Both the position numbers and the translations under genes were made by a program. The notes beneath the pieces were generated by a model that saw only the letters and a list, made by a program, of their open reading frames with translations, ran no database searches and was not told the DNA's origin. A stretch of 47,020 nt of DNA from contig DATHJB010000219.1 of assembly GCA_035316325.1 (NCBI GenBank), positions 1-47,020 of the forward strand, in the 5' to 3' direction. Each line of letters starts with the position of its first letter. Position 1 is the first letter of the stretch. The DNA comes from Acidimicrobiales bacterium (lineage in GTDB: Bacteria > Actinomycetota > Acidimicrobiia > Acidimicrobiales > VFJN01). Below are positions 9,767-18,427 of this stretch, piece after piece.

Positions 9767-10935
9767 GACGTCCCCATGTTCTCGTCGACGTAGGCGTGGG
9801 TGAGGTCGTTGGTGAGGATCCGGGCCTCGGCGGGGCCGACGCCGAGGTCGCAGTGGAGCTCGACGTACTCGCCGTCCATGTGGGCGACGACGGCGGCCCG
9901 GTCGTGGTCGACCTCGACGCAGCCCCGGCTCACGACGGTGCCGCCGTAGGCGATCGCCAGGGCGCCCACGTCGAGGGCGACGCCGGCGGTGCCCAGGTCG
10001 CTGGCCACCCGGCCCCAGTAGGGGTCCTTGCCGTACCACGAGCACTTCACCAGCTGGCTCTCGGCCACCTTGCGAGCGGCCCGCCGGGCCTCGTCGTCGG
10101 ACGCCGCCCCGGTCACCCGCACCTTCACCACCTTGGTGTGGCCCTCGGCGTCGCCCACCATCTGCATGGCGAGGTCGAGGCAGGCGTCGGCCACCGCCGC
10201 CGCGAACCCCTCGGTGGAGGCGGGCGGACCGGCGAGGCCGCCGGCCAGCAGGATCACGGTGTCGTTGGTCGAGGTGCAGCCGTCGATGGTCATGGCGTTG
10301 AACGAGTCGGCCACGCCGGCCGCCAGCGCCGCCTGCAGCTCGGGGCCGTCGACCGCGGCGTCGGTGGTGAGGACCGCCAGCATCGTCGCCATGTTGGGGG
10401 CCAGCATCGCCGCCCCCTTGGCCATGCCGCCGACGACGAACCCGTCGCCCCGCACGACCGTCTGCTTGTGGCGGGTGTCGGTGGTCATGATCGCCCGGGC
10501 CGCGGCGATGGCGTCGGTGGGGGCCGGCCCCAGGCCGGCAGCGAGGTCGGGCACGGCCTTGGTGACCAGGTCGATCGGCAGCGGCGGCCCGATGAGCCCG
10601 GTGGAGCACACCAGCACCTCGTCGGCTCGGCAGCCGAGGGATGCGGCCGCGTCGGCGCACATCGTGGCGGCGGCGGCGTCGCCCTGGTCGCCGGTGCAGG
10701 CGTTGGCGTTCCCGCTGTTGAGGATCACGGCCGCCGCCCGGCCGCCCGTGGTCGCCAGATGGGCGCGGCTGGTGGTGACCGGCGCCGCGAGCACCAGGTT
10801 CTGCGTGAACACCGCCACGGCGGGCACGGCCACCCCGTCGGCGGTCGCGATCAGCGCCAGGTCGGCGTCGCCCGACGCCTTGATGCCGCTGGCGACCCCG
10901 TTGGCGACGAACCCCTGCGGCGCGGTGACGCTCAC
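9763..10935 (-). CDS. argJ: Glutamate N-acetyltransferase / amino-acid acetyltransferase
   Basis: 390 residues. Transfers acetyl from N-acetylornithine back to glutamate (cyclic pathway). The precursor is self-cleaved before the Thr of MLAPNMATMLAVLTTDA, giving two chains; the motif is intact. Other family segments are NSGNANACTG, MTTDTRHKQ, IDGCTSTNDTV and the C-terminal NDLTHAYVDENMGTS. The GTG start at 10935 (VSVTAPQGFVANGVASGIK) gives the standard N-terminus and overlaps the argC stop by 4 bases. Its presence explains the absence of an argE-type deacetylase from the cluster. Confidence 0.94.
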   Translation of the reverse strand: MSVTAPQGFVANGVASGIKASGDADLALIATADGVAVPAVAVFTQNLVLAAPVTTSRAHLATTGGRAAAVILNSGNANACTGDQGDAAAATMCADAAASLGCRADEVLVCSTGLIGPPLPIDLVTKAVPDLAAGLGPAPTDAIAAARAIMTTDTRHKQTVVRGDGFVVGGMAKGAAMLAPNMATMLAVLTTDAAVDGPELQAALAAGVADSFNAMTIDGCTSTNDTVILLAGGLAGPPASTEGFAAAVADACLDLAMQMVGDAEGHTKVVKVRVTGAASDDEARRAARKVAESQLVKCSWYGKDPYWGRVASDLGTAGVALDVGALAIAYGGTVVSRGCVEVDHDRAAVVAHMDGEYVELHCDLGVGPAEARILTNDLTHAYVDENMGTS

Positions 10936-11966
10936 GGGTACACCCCCACGGTGGCGAGGCCGGCGGTCTCGGGTTGGCCGGTCATCAGGTTGGCGCACTG
11001 GATCGCCTGGCCCGAGGCGCCCTTCACGAGGTTGTCGAGGGCGGCGATGGCGACGATCCAGCCGGTGCGGGGGTCGGCCATGGCGGTGACGTGGGCGGCG
11101 TTGGAGCCGAACGTGGCCTTGGTGGACGGCGAGCCCTCGGTGACGACCATGAACGGCTCGCCCCGCCACGCCTGGCGCAGCACGTCGTGCAGCTGCGCGG
11201 TGGTGATGGGCTCGGTGGGCCGGGCGTAGCAGGTGGCGAGGATGCCCCGGCTCATCGGGGCCATGTGCGGTGTGAAGATCAGCTGGACCTCGGCGTCGGC
11301 GACGGAGCTGAGCGTCTGCTCCATCTCGGGCGTGTGGCGGTGGGTGAGCAGGCCGTAGGCGGTGAAGTCCTCGTCGACCGTGCAGAAGGTGGTGTTCGGC
11401 TTGGGGCCCCGGCCGGCGCCGGAGGCCCCGCTGGCGGCGTCGACCACGATGCCGGTCGACTCGACCAGCCCGTGCTGCAGCAGCGGCGCCAGCGCCAGGG
11501 TGGCCGCGGTGACGTAGCAGCCAGGGGCGGCGACGTTGCGGGCCGACTGGACCTGGGTGCGGAACAGCTCGGGCAGGCCGTAGGTGAACTCCGCGAGGAG
11601 GTCGGGCCGGGTGTGGGCCTCGCCGTACCAGGTGGGATAGAGGCTCGGGTCGGTGAGCCGGAAGTCGGCGGCCAGATCGACGATGGCGCCGACCCGTCCG
11701 ATCAGGTCGGGCACCACCGCCTGCGAGGCGCCGTGCGGCAGGCCCAGGAACACCACGTCGAGGCCGTCGACCGCGGCCGGGTCGTACGAGCTGAACGTGG
11801 TGTCGCCGTAGGCCGCGGCGAGGCTCGGGTAGAGCCCCGCGATCCGGGAGCCGGCCTGGCTGTCGCCGGTGGCGAGCTTCACGTCGAAGCTGGGGTGCTG
11901 CGCGCAGAGGCGCAGCAGCTCCGCTCCCGTGTAGCCCGAGGCTCCGACGATCCCGACCGATGTCAC
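10932..11966 (-). CDS. argC: N-acetyl-gamma-glutamyl-phosphate reductase
   Basis: 344 residues. NADPH-dependent reduction of N-acetylglutamyl phosphate to the semialdehyde. The N-terminal GIVGASGYTGAELLRLC is the dinucleotide-binding loop; the nucleophile is the Cys of AAPGCYVTAA; HRHTPEMEQ and FTPHMAPMSRGIL are also family motifs. It starts at GTG (11966), and no Shine-Dalgarno is visible. The codon lies seven bases after a TATGCT hexamer, so the transcript may be leaderless. It is the first gene of the arg operon, with the ARG-box-like palindrome 20-34 bases upstream. Confidence 0.95.
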   Translation of the reverse strand: MTSVGIVGASGYTGAELLRLCAQHPSFDVKLATGDSQAGSRIAGLYPSLAAAYGDTTFSSYDPAAVDGLDVVFLGLPHGASQAVVPDLIGRVGAIVDLAADFRLTDPSLYPTWYGEAHTRPDLLAEFTYGLPELFRTQVQSARNVAAPGCYVTAATLALAPLLQHGLVESTGIVVDAASGASGAGRGPKPNTTFCTVDEDFTAYGLLTHRHTPEMEQTLSSVADAEVQLIFTPHMAPMSRGILATCYARPTEPITTAQLHDVLRQAWRGEPFMVVTEGSPSTKATFGSNAAHVTAMADPRTGWIVAIAALDNLVKGASGQAIQCANLMTGQPETAGLATVGVYP

Positions 11967-11986
11967 CGCGTCAGCATACGTCGCAT

Positions 11987-12000
11987 TGCATACTCATGCA
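11987..12000 (-). promoter_or_regulatory. Candidate ARG box (ArgR operator) upstream of argC
   Basis: Inverted repeat TGCAT, spacer ACTC, ATGCA; both five-base arms are perfect. It lies in an AT-richer patch in the gap between argC and the gene at 12094 and has the size and TGCAT-type half-sites expected of an ArgR site. On the minus strand a TATGCT hexamer (11973-11978) follows, placing the palindrome around the -35 position. The sequence match is seen directly; ArgR binding is inferred. Confidence 0.6.
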
Positions 12001-12093
12001 TACGACTTGCGCGTCCAATGTCCGCTCATCGCCGAACCAGGCGGCGGCGACCGGCGCCCACCGTGGGGCGCCGGCACGCCGCTGGTCGACAGG

Positions 12094-12660
12094 TCAGGCC
12101 GGGCGGCTGCCCATCGCCTGCCAGTAGGCGTTGAGGGCGCGCTGGATCTTCAGGTACCAGACGAACTGGCCGATGACCGGCAGAAGGAACCACAGGCCGA
12201 GCATGGTCGACTCGGGGCTCTGCCAACCGCGGCGCTGGTAGGCCTTCTCCATCTCCATCGGCACCGTGAACATGATCACGACCGGGAGGAAGAGGGCGAT
12301 GATCAGGGCGATGCCGCCACCGAGGCCGTCGCCGTTGTGCTTCTGCAGGTCGTCGTGCGTGCGGTACGACCAGGCCACGCCCCAGATCCCGCAGGTGACG
12401 ATGTACAGCAGGATGTTGGCCGTGGGGTTGTACCAGATCTCGCCGAGGCTCTGCGGCACCGGGCCGGGTCCCGTCATGTACTGCTGCGGGGCGCCGTAGG
12501 GCTGCTGCTGCGGCTGCTGCTGGTAGCCGGGGGGCTGCTGCGGGGGCGGCGGCTGGTAGGACGGTGGCTGCTCGCCGCCGGGCCCGCCGGGTGCTCCGGG
12601 GCCGCCAGGTCCGCCAGGGTCGCCAGGTCCGCCGGGGGGAGGAGGGTATGCATCGCTCAT
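12094..12660 (-). CDS. DUF4234-like membrane protein with Pro/Gly/Gln-rich N-terminus
   Basis: 188 residues. Residues 1-70 are low complexity, first Gly/Pro and then Gln/Pro/Tyr. The C-terminal part has three hydrophobic segments at about 80-98, 114-134 and 152-172. The first, NILLYIVTCGIWGVAW, resembles the start of DUF4234 domains. The cytoplasmic tail of many actinobacterial membrane proteins is similarly Pro/Gln-rich; no enzymatic motif is visible. ATG start with AAGGTGG seven bases upstream. It is divergent from the oxidoreductase at 12727 and not part of the arg operon, although on the same strand. Function unknown. Confidence 0.78.
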   Translation of the reverse strand: MSDAYPPPPGGPGDPGGPGGPGAPGGPGGEQPPSYQPPPPQQPPGYQQQPQQQPYGAPQQYMTGPGPVPQSLGEIWYNPTANILLYIVTCGIWGVAWSYRTHDDLQKHNGDGLGGGIALIIALFLPVVIMFTVPMEMEKAYQRRGWQSPESTMLGLWFLLPVIGQFVWYLKIQRALNAYWQAMGSRPA

Positions 12661-12666
12661 GGAGCG

Positions 12667-12679
12667 ACCACCTTAGGTG
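12667..12679. repeat. Short perfect palindrome between divergent genes
   Basis: CCACCT, one T, AGGTGG. It lies in the 66-base gap between the divergent starts at 12660 and 12727. One arm serves as the Shine-Dalgarno of the leftward gene, which may be the whole explanation; a regulator site is possible. Confidence 0.4.
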
Positions 12680-12726
12680 GGGCGCCGTGGCCCATGGTGG
12701 CGGAACGCTCCGGTACGGTGCGGCGG

Positions 12727-13542
12727 ATGCGCCACGCTGCCTTTCTCCCGGCCTTCGGCGAGTTCGCCGACCCGGTGGTGGTCGTCGAGCTGGCCGCCGC
12801 GCTGGAGGCCGGCGGCTGGGACGGCCTGTTCCTGTGGGACCACCTCGTGCGGCCCCACGAGCCGGAGCGCGCCCTGGTCGCCGACCCGTGGATCCTGCTC
12901 GCCGCCGTGGCCACCACGACGTCACGGCTGCGGCTCGGCCCGATGATCACCCCGCTCGCCCGACGCCGGCCGCAGAAGGTGGCCCGGGAGACGGTCACGC
13001 TCGACCACCTGTCCCGCGGGCGGCTGACGTTCGGCGTCGGCCTCGGCGTCAACAGCGGCGGCGAGCTGGGCCGGTTCGGCGAGCCGACCGACGACCGGGC
13101 CCGGGCCGCCGTCTACGACGAGGCGCTCCTCCTGCTCCAAGCCCTGTGGAGCGGCGAAGAGGTGAACCACCACGGCGACCACTTCACCGCCGAGGGCGTG
13201 ACGTTCCTGCCCCGCCCGGTGCAGCAGCCCCGCATCCCGCTGTGGGGTGCGGCCTGGGGCGGCGGCGCCCGGCGGCCGGTGCGGCGAGCGGCCGGGCTCG
13301 ACGGCCTGTTCCCCGTGAACACCGAGGTCGACCAGCTGCTGCCGATGCTCGACGTGGTCGCGGCCGAGCGCGGCAGCCTCGACGGCTACGACGTGGTGAT
13401 GGAGGCTCCGCCCGACGCGGACCTCGACCGCTACGAGGCCGCCGGCGTCACGTGGATCATGCGAGGCATCGACGACACCCGCACCGCCGCCGACGTCATC
13501 GCCGCCGCGGCCCAGGGCCCCCACGGCCCACCGCTCAGCTAG
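12727..13542 (+). CDS. LLM-class (luciferase-like) flavin/F420-dependent oxidoreductase
   Basis: 271 residues. A TIM-barrel luciferase-like monooxygenase: MRHAAFLPAFGEFADP at the start, GWDGLFLWDHLV, LRLGPMITPLARRRPQKVARE and the DHLSRGRLTFGVGLG segment typical of the family. It is cytoplasmic and uses FMNH2 or F420H2; which one, and the substrate, cannot be told. The ATG at 12727 begins at the normal family N-terminus; in-frame GTG at 12718 and ATG further upstream are less likely. It is one of few plus-strand genes here and converges on pheT, with hairpin element A between the two stops. Confidence 0.85.
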   Translation: MRHAAFLPAFGEFADPVVVVELAAALEAGGWDGLFLWDHLVRPHEPERALVADPWILLAAVATTTSRLRLGPMITPLARRRPQKVARETVTLDHLSRGRLTFGVGLGVNSGGELGRFGEPTDDRARAAVYDEALLLLQALWSGEEVNHHGDHFTAEGVTFLPRPVQQPRIPLWGAAWGGGARRPVRRAAGLDGLFPVNTEVDQLLPMLDVVAAERGSLDGYDVVMEAPPDADLDRYEAAGVTWIMRGIDDTRTAADVIAAAAQGPHGPPLS

Positions 13543-13546
13543 AACC

Positions 13547-13599
13547 CCGAAATTGCGAGGGTGACGGCCCCATAGCAGCCACCAGCCTCGCAATTTCGG
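13547..13599. repeat. Hairpin palindrome element A (between convergent stops)
   Basis: Perfect 14-base arms, CCGAAATTGCGAGG at 13547-13560 and its complement at 13586-13599, around a 25-base centre containing GGCCCCATAGCAGCC. It fills the gap between the TAG of the oxidoreductase (13540-13542) and the pheT stop (13608). The GAAATTGCG arm is shared with elements B and C, the CCATAGC centre with D and E. It could work as a bidirectional terminator, but there is no T-run on either side. Confidence 0.85.
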
Positions 13600-13607
13600 T
13601 TGGGTTC

Positions 13608-15968
13608 CTACCCCCGGAGGGTCGCCGCGTGGGTGGACTCGACCGCGGTGATGCAGCGGGTGCGGAGGTCGGCCAGCTCCTCGTCGGTGAGGGTGTGGTC
13701 GAGGGCCTCCAGGCGGAGGGTGTACGCCAGGCTGCGGCGACCGTCGGCGATGCCGGTGCCCCGGTAGACGTCGAACAGCTTCACCCAGGCCAGCCGGTCG
13801 CCGGCGGCCTGGCGCAGCGTCGCCTCGATGTCGGTGGCCGACACCGACTCGTCCACCTCGAACGCCAGGTCGATGTCGCTCGACGGGTAGCGGCTGACCG
13901 GCCGGTACTGGGGGTCGCCGTGGGCCAGGTCGAGCAGGGCATCGAGGTCGACCTCGAGCCAGCCGACCCGCTCGCCGATCCCGTGGGCCTCCAGCGACGC
14001 CGGGTCGACCTCGCCGACCACCCCGATCTCCGTGTCACCGGAGACGATCCGGGCTGACCGGCTGGGGTGCAGGCCGTCGACCGCGGCGTTCACCAGCTGC
14101 AGGCCGGTGACGCCCAGCGACTCCTCGATGGCCCGCCACACCTGCACGGCGGCGGCCGCGTCCTGGCCGCCCAGGGCGACACCGAGGGCCTCGCGCTCGT
14201 CGGGCAGCTCCGCCTCGACGCCGGCCGGCGGGCGGCGGAACACGTGGCCGATCTCCCACAGCCGCACGCCCGTGTTGCGCCGGGCCGCGTTGGTGGCCAG
14301 CGCCCCCACGAGCCCCGGCAGCAGCGACGTGCGCAGGATCGACTCCTCGGCCACCAGCGGGTTGAGCAGGGCGATGCCGTCGCCGGGCAGGCCGCAGCGC
14401 TCCAGCTCGCCGGGGGCGAGGAACGGCAGCGGCAGCGCCTCCGACAGGCCCAGGCCCGCCAGCCGCGCCCGCAGCCGCCGCCGCTGCTGCTGGTGGGGCG
14501 TGAGCCGGCCGGTGCGGGGCGACGTCGGCACCGTGCGGCCCAGCTTGGAGTAGCCGTGCATCCGGCCGATCTCCTCGACCACGTCGATCTCGGTGGACGA
14601 GTCGTAGCGCCACGAGGGGATCTCGACGTCGAGGTCGCCGTCGACCGGGGTGGACGCGAACCCGATGGGCGCCAGCAGCGACGCCATGTCGTCGACCGAC
14701 AGGTCGCTGCCCAGGATGCGGTTCACGCGGGCGGTGCGCACCCGGATCGGCGACCGGTCGGGCAGCTCGCCCGTGGCCCGGACCGCACCGGCCTCCGGCT
14801 GGGCGCCCGACGGGGCCAGCAGCTCGGCGAACCGGGCGAAGGCCAGGTCGACGACGCCGGGGTCGGCGCCCTTGTCGAAGCGGGCCGAGGCCTCGGAGCG
14901 CAGCTTGAGCCGCCGCGACGTCTTGGCGATGGCCAGCGGCAGGAACCACGCCATCTCCAGCAGCACGTCGGTGGTGGCGTCGTCGATCTCGGTGTCGGCG
15001 CCGCCCATCACCCCGGCGATGCCGATGGCGGCGTCGGTGGCATCGCAGATGAGCAGGTCGTCGCCCAGGAAGCTGCGCTCGACGCCGTCGAGGGTGACCA
15101 GGGTCTCCCCCGCCTTGGCCCGCCGCACCCGGAACCCGGGACCCTGCACCCGCGCCAGGTCGTAGGGGTGGTTGGGCTGGCCCAGCTCCAGCATCACGTA
15201 GTTGGAGACGTCGACCACGTTGTTGATGGGCCGCATGCCCATCAGGGTCAGGCGGCGGGCGATCGCGGGGTCGGACGGACCCACCTGCAGGCCCCGCAGG
15301 ACCCGGGCCACGAAGCTGCCGCACAGGTCGGGGTCGAGGATGTCGACGGTCATGCCCGGCAGCCGCTCGGCCGCCACCTCCTGCACCACGGGCTCCGGCA
15401 CGGTGAACGGCAGCCCCAGCCGGGCCGCCAGGTCGCGCGCCACCCCCACCACCGACATGGCGTCGGGCCGGTTGGGGTTGATCTCCAGGTCGTAGAGGAC
15501 GTCCGGGGCGATGCCGAGCGCCTCCGTGAGCGGGGCGCCCAGGGGCAGGTCCGGCGGCAGGATCCAGATGCCGGCGTGGTCGTCGCCCAGACCGATCTCG
15601 CGGGCCGAGCACAGCATCCCGTTCGACCACTCGCCCCGCATCTTGCGGCGGGCGATGTCCATGCCGTTCGGCATCGTGGTGCCCAGGGTCGCCAACGGCA
15701 CCAGGTCGCCGGCGGTCATGTTGAAGGCGCCGCACACGATCTGCAGGGCCTCGCCGTCGCCCAGGTCGACGTCGACCAGGTGGACCTTGTCGGCGTTGGG
15801 ATGGGGCCGGGTGGCGAGGACCCTGGCCACGACGATGCCGTCGAGCCCCTCGCCGATGCGGTCGATCTCCTCGACGGCCATGCCGAGGTCGCTCATCTCC
15901 TCGCCCAGCGCCACCGGGTCGCCCTCGAACGGGGCGAAGTCACGCAGCCACGACAACAGAACCTTCAT
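13608..15968 (-). CDS. pheT: Phenylalanine-tRNA ligase beta subunit
   Basis: 786 residues, normal for the beta chain of the alpha2-beta2 enzyme that charges tRNA-Phe. Domains in order: N-terminal tRNA-binding (EMAP/OB) region about 40-150 with VVARVLATRPHPNADKVHLV; the B3/B4 editing domain with the NPNRPDAMSVVGVARDLAAR region preceding it; the B5 domain around 400-470; the core; and a C-terminal ferredoxin-like anticodon-binding domain (from about 690, RYPSSDIDLAFEVDESV). It begins at ATG, 22 bases after pheS, with GAGG seven bases upstream. Confidence 0.96.
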   Translation of the reverse strand: MKVLLSWLRDFAPFEGDPVALGEEMSDLGMAVEEIDRIGEGLDGIVVARVLATRPHPNADKVHLVDVDLGDGEALQIVCGAFNMTAGDLVPLATLGTTMPNGMDIARRKMRGEWSNGMLCSAREIGLGDDHAGIWILPPDLPLGAPLTEALGIAPDVLYDLEINPNRPDAMSVVGVARDLAARLGLPFTVPEPVVQEVAAERLPGMTVDILDPDLCGSFVARVLRGLQVGPSDPAIARRLTLMGMRPINNVVDVSNYVMLELGQPNHPYDLARVQGPGFRVRRAKAGETLVTLDGVERSFLGDDLLICDATDAAIGIAGVMGGADTEIDDATTDVLLEMAWFLPLAIAKTSRRLKLRSEASARFDKGADPGVVDLAFARFAELLAPSGAQPEAGAVRATGELPDRSPIRVRTARVNRILGSDLSVDDMASLLAPIGFASTPVDGDLDVEIPSWRYDSSTEIDVVEEIGRMHGYSKLGRTVPTSPRTGRLTPHQQQRRRLRARLAGLGLSEALPLPFLAPGELERCGLPGDGIALLNPLVAEESILRTSLLPGLVGALATNAARRNTGVRLWEIGHVFRRPPAGVEAELPDEREALGVALGGQDAAAAVQVWRAIEESLGVTGLQLVNAAVDGLHPSRSARIVSGDTEIGVVGEVDPASLEAHGIGERVGWLEVDLDALLDLAHGDPQYRPVSRYPSSDIDLAFEVDESVSATDIEATLRQAAGDRLAWVKLFDVYRGTGIADGRRSLAYTLRLEALDHTLTDEELADLRTRCITAVESTHAATLRG

Positions 15969-15990
15969 CGGAGGACCTCGGGATCAGATC

Positions 15991-16998
15991 TCAGAACTGG
16001 GAGAGGAAACGGATGTCGTTGGTGAAGAGGTCGCGCAGGTCGTCGACGCCGTGGCGGGCTGCGGCGAGCCGGTCGATGCCGAACCCGAAGGCGAAGCCCT
16101 GCCACTCCTCCGGGTCGACCCCGCAGTTGCTCAGCACGTTGGGGTGGACCATGCCGCAGCCGCCCAGCTCCAGCCAGGTGCCGTCGGGGCGCTGGATGTC
16201 GAACTCGGCCGACGGCTCGGTGAAGGGGAAGTACGACGGCCGCAGGCGCGACGTGAAGTCGCCGCCGAAGTAGGCCTTGGTGAAGGCGTCGATGGTGCCG
16301 GCGAGGTCGGCGAACGTGATGTCGCGGTCGACCACCAGCCCCTCGATCTGGTGGAACACCGGCATGTGGGTGGCGTCGGCGGTGTCGGAGCGGAACACCC
16401 GCCCCGGCATCACCGAGTAGTACGGCGGCGGGCCGGCGGACATCACCCGCACCTGCACGGGCGACGTGTGCGTCCGCAGCAGCGTGGAGCCCGGCTTGCC
16501 GAAGTCGACGTAGAGGGTGTCGTACATGTCGCGCGCCGGATGGCCCTCGGGGAAGTTGAGGGCGCCGAAGTTGTGCCAGTCGGTCTCCACCTCGGGCCCC
16601 TCGGCCACCGTGAAGCCCATGCCGAGGAACACGTCCTCCAGCTCCTCGATCGCCTGGGTCACCAGGTGGATGTGGCCGCTGCCGGGGCCGGGGAGCACCT
16701 CGGTGAGGTCGAGCCGGTCGGCTTCCAGGGTGGCGCGCCGGGCGTCGATCTCGAGGGCGGCCCGCCGCTCCGACAATGCCTGGGTCAACGTGTCGCGGGC
16801 GGCGTTGACGGCCTGGCCGACGACCCGGCGCTCGTCGGGCTCGAGCTTGCCGACCGCCTGCCGCAGCCCCGCCAGCGGTGACCTCTTGCCCAGCAGCTCG
16901 CTCTCGAGGGTGCGCAGCTCGTCGAGCGAGCCCAGCTTGGCGATGCGCTCGAGCGCATCCTCCTGGATCTTCTCGACGTCGCGGGAGAGGTCACTCAT
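15991..16998 (-). CDS. pheS: Phenylalanine-tRNA ligase alpha subunit
   Basis: 335 residues. Catalytic class II synthetase subunit: the N-terminal coiled coil is about residues 1-90, then the core with LLRTHTSPVQVR (motif 2), FHQIEGLVVD, and LELGGCGMVHPNVL plus FAFGFGIDRLA (motif 3). The ATG at 16998 lies 8 bases inside the end of trmH and has AAGGA about 11 bases upstream. It forms the heterotetramer with PheT, encoded next. Confidence 0.96.
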   Translation of the reverse strand: MSDLSRDVEKIQEDALERIAKLGSLDELRTLESELLGKRSPLAGLRQAVGKLEPDERRVVGQAVNAARDTLTQALSERRAALEIDARRATLEADRLDLTEVLPGPGSGHIHLVTQAIEELEDVFLGMGFTVAEGPEVETDWHNFGALNFPEGHPARDMYDTLYVDFGKPGSTLLRTHTSPVQVRVMSAGPPPYYSVMPGRVFRSDTADATHMPVFHQIEGLVVDRDITFADLAGTIDAFTKAYFGGDFTSRLRPSYFPFTEPSAEFDIQRPDGTWLELGGCGMVHPNVLSNCGVDPEEWQGFAFGFGIDRLAAARHGVDDLRDLFTNDIRFLSQF

Positions 16999-17779
16999 CG
17001 TTGGCTGAATCCTTGTCGCGGTTGCGGCGCTGTCGCAGGGCCTCGAAGCACACGATGGTGCCAGCCATCCCGACGTTGAGCGACTCAATTGGGCCGCGCA
17101 TCGGGATCGTGACCTTCTCGTCGACGAGCGACTCGACGGTGGGCGGGAGACCGTGCGCCTCGCTGCCCACGACAACGGCCGACGGTACCGCATAGTCGAC
17201 GGTGTCGTAGGCAGTGCCCCGGCGGGCCACCAGGCCGACGGTCCGGACGCCCGAGGCCCGGAGGTCCCGCAGCGTCACGACGGCTCCGGCGGCCCGCACC
17301 GTGGGGACGCGGAAGAGCGAACCGGCCGACGCCCGCACGCACTTGGGGTTGTAGGGGTCGACCGAGTCGTCGCAGAAGACCACCAGGTCGACACCCGACG
17401 CGTCGGCGGAGCGCAGGAGGGTGCCGGCGTTCCCGGGGTCGTTCACCCCCACCGCGACCAGCGCCAGCTGCGGCGTCCCCAACGGTGGGTCGGCGGGCAT
17501 GCGGGCGATGGCGGCGACGTCCCGGGGGTGGGTGGGGTCGGCGTTCTTCTCGAACATCGCCGGCTGCACCTGGTGGACGACGACACCCTGTGACGCCGCC
17601 CGGTCGAGCAGCTGGGGGTACGCCGTCAGCACCGCCACCACGTCGGTGATCTCCACGTCGGCCGCCAGCGCCTCGGCCAGCAGCGTCGGGCCGTCGATCA
17701 CGAACGCACCCGCCTCGGTACGCGCACTGCGGCGCCTCGAGAGGCGCCGCAGCTGCTGCAGGATCTCGCGTGAGCCCAA
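16991..17779 (-). CDS. TrmH/SpoU-family RNA 2'-O-methyltransferase
   Basis: 262 residues. A SPOUT methyltransferase that 2'-O-methylates ribose in rRNA or tRNA using S-adenosylmethionine. An N-terminal L30e-like substrate-binding domain precedes the knot: motif 1 NDPGNAGTLLRSADASG, motif 2 VVVGSEAHGLP, motif 3 IPMRGPIESLNVGMAGTIVCFEAL. The proposed TTG start lies four bases after the rplT stop and gives the usual N-terminus (MGSREILQQLRRLSRRRSAR); there is no clear Shine-Dalgarno, so the exact start is moderately certain. Its place between rplT and pheS is the conserved actinobacterial order. Target nucleotide unknown. Confidence 0.88.
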   Translation of the reverse strand: MGSREILQQLRRLSRRRSARTEAGAFVIDGPTLLAEALAADVEITDVVAVLTAYPQLLDRAASQGVVVHQVQPAMFEKNADPTHPRDVAAIARMPADPPLGTPQLALVAVGVNDPGNAGTLLRSADASGVDLVVFCDDSVDPYNPKCVRASAGSLFRVPTVRAAGAVVTLRDLRASGVRTVGLVARRGTAYDTVDYAVPSAVVVGSEAHGLPPTVESLVDEKVTIPMRGPIESLNVGMAGTIVCFEALRQRRNRDKDSANDE

Positions 17780-17783
17780 GTGG

Positions 17784-18170
17784 CTAGGCCGAGGCGGGGG
17801 TCGCCTCGGCGTGCTCCTCCAGGGCCTCGTTGGCGATCGTGACGAGGGTGGTGAACGCCGCCGCGTCCGTGACGGCCAGATCCGCGAGCACCTTGCGGTC
17901 GACCTCGACATCCGCCAGTCGCAGGCCGGCGACGAACCGGCTGTAGGAGGTGTCGTTCAGGCGGCAGGCCGCGTTGATGCGCTGGATCCACAGGCGCCGG
18001 AAGTCGCCCTTGCGGGCCCGGCGATCGCGGAACGCGTAGCGCCCGCTGTGCATGACCTGCTCGTTGGCGGCGCGGAACGAGCGGCTCTTGTTGCCGTAGT
18101 AACCCTTGGCACGCTCAAGCGTTGTCCGACGCTTCTTCTTGGCGTGGACGGATCTCTTCACCCGGGCCAT
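17784..18170 (-). CDS. rplT: 50S ribosomal protein L20
   Basis: 128 residues, typical. The basic N-terminal arm [20 protein letters not shown] and YRFRDRR-like segment [24 protein letters not shown] are diagnostic. It binds 23S rRNA early in assembly and in some bacteria represses the infC operon through the leader RNA. ATG with AAAGGA seven bases upstream, 53 bases after rpmI. Confidence 0.97.
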   Translation of the reverse strand: MARVKRSVHAKKKRRTTLERAKGYYGNKSRSFRAANEQVMHSGRYAFRDRRARKGDFRRLWIQRINAACRLNDTSYSRFVAGLRLADVEVDRKVLADLAVTDAAAFTTLVTIANEALEEHAEATPASA

Positions 18171-18223
18171 CGGGCTGTCCTTTCGTCGTGGGGGATGCGT
18201 TCGTGCTCAGGCAGCCGACGGGG

Positions 18224-18421
18224 TCAGCGGCGCCCGAGCAGGCGGTTGATGCGGAGCTCGTCGCCAGCGGCCAGGCCGGTCTCCCGGTTCAGCCGGCGCG
18301 TGCGCTTCGACGGCTTCTTCTCCAGCATGTGGCTCATGTTCGCCTGGCGGCGCCGCAGCTTCCCGGTGCCTGTGACCTTGAAGCGCTTGGCGGCGCCGCG
18401 ATGCGTCTTCATCTTCGGCAT
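18224..18421 (-). CDS. rpmI: 50S ribosomal protein L35
   Basis: 65 residues: [20 protein letters not shown] at the start and a very basic body, the full L35 signature. Starts 6 bases after the infC stop, so it is translationally close-coupled. Confidence 0.97.
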   Translation of the reverse strand: MPKMKTHRGAAKRFKVTGTGKLRRRQANMSHMLEKKPSKRTRRLNRETGLAAGDELRINRLLGRR

Positions 18422-18427
18422 GTCAGT

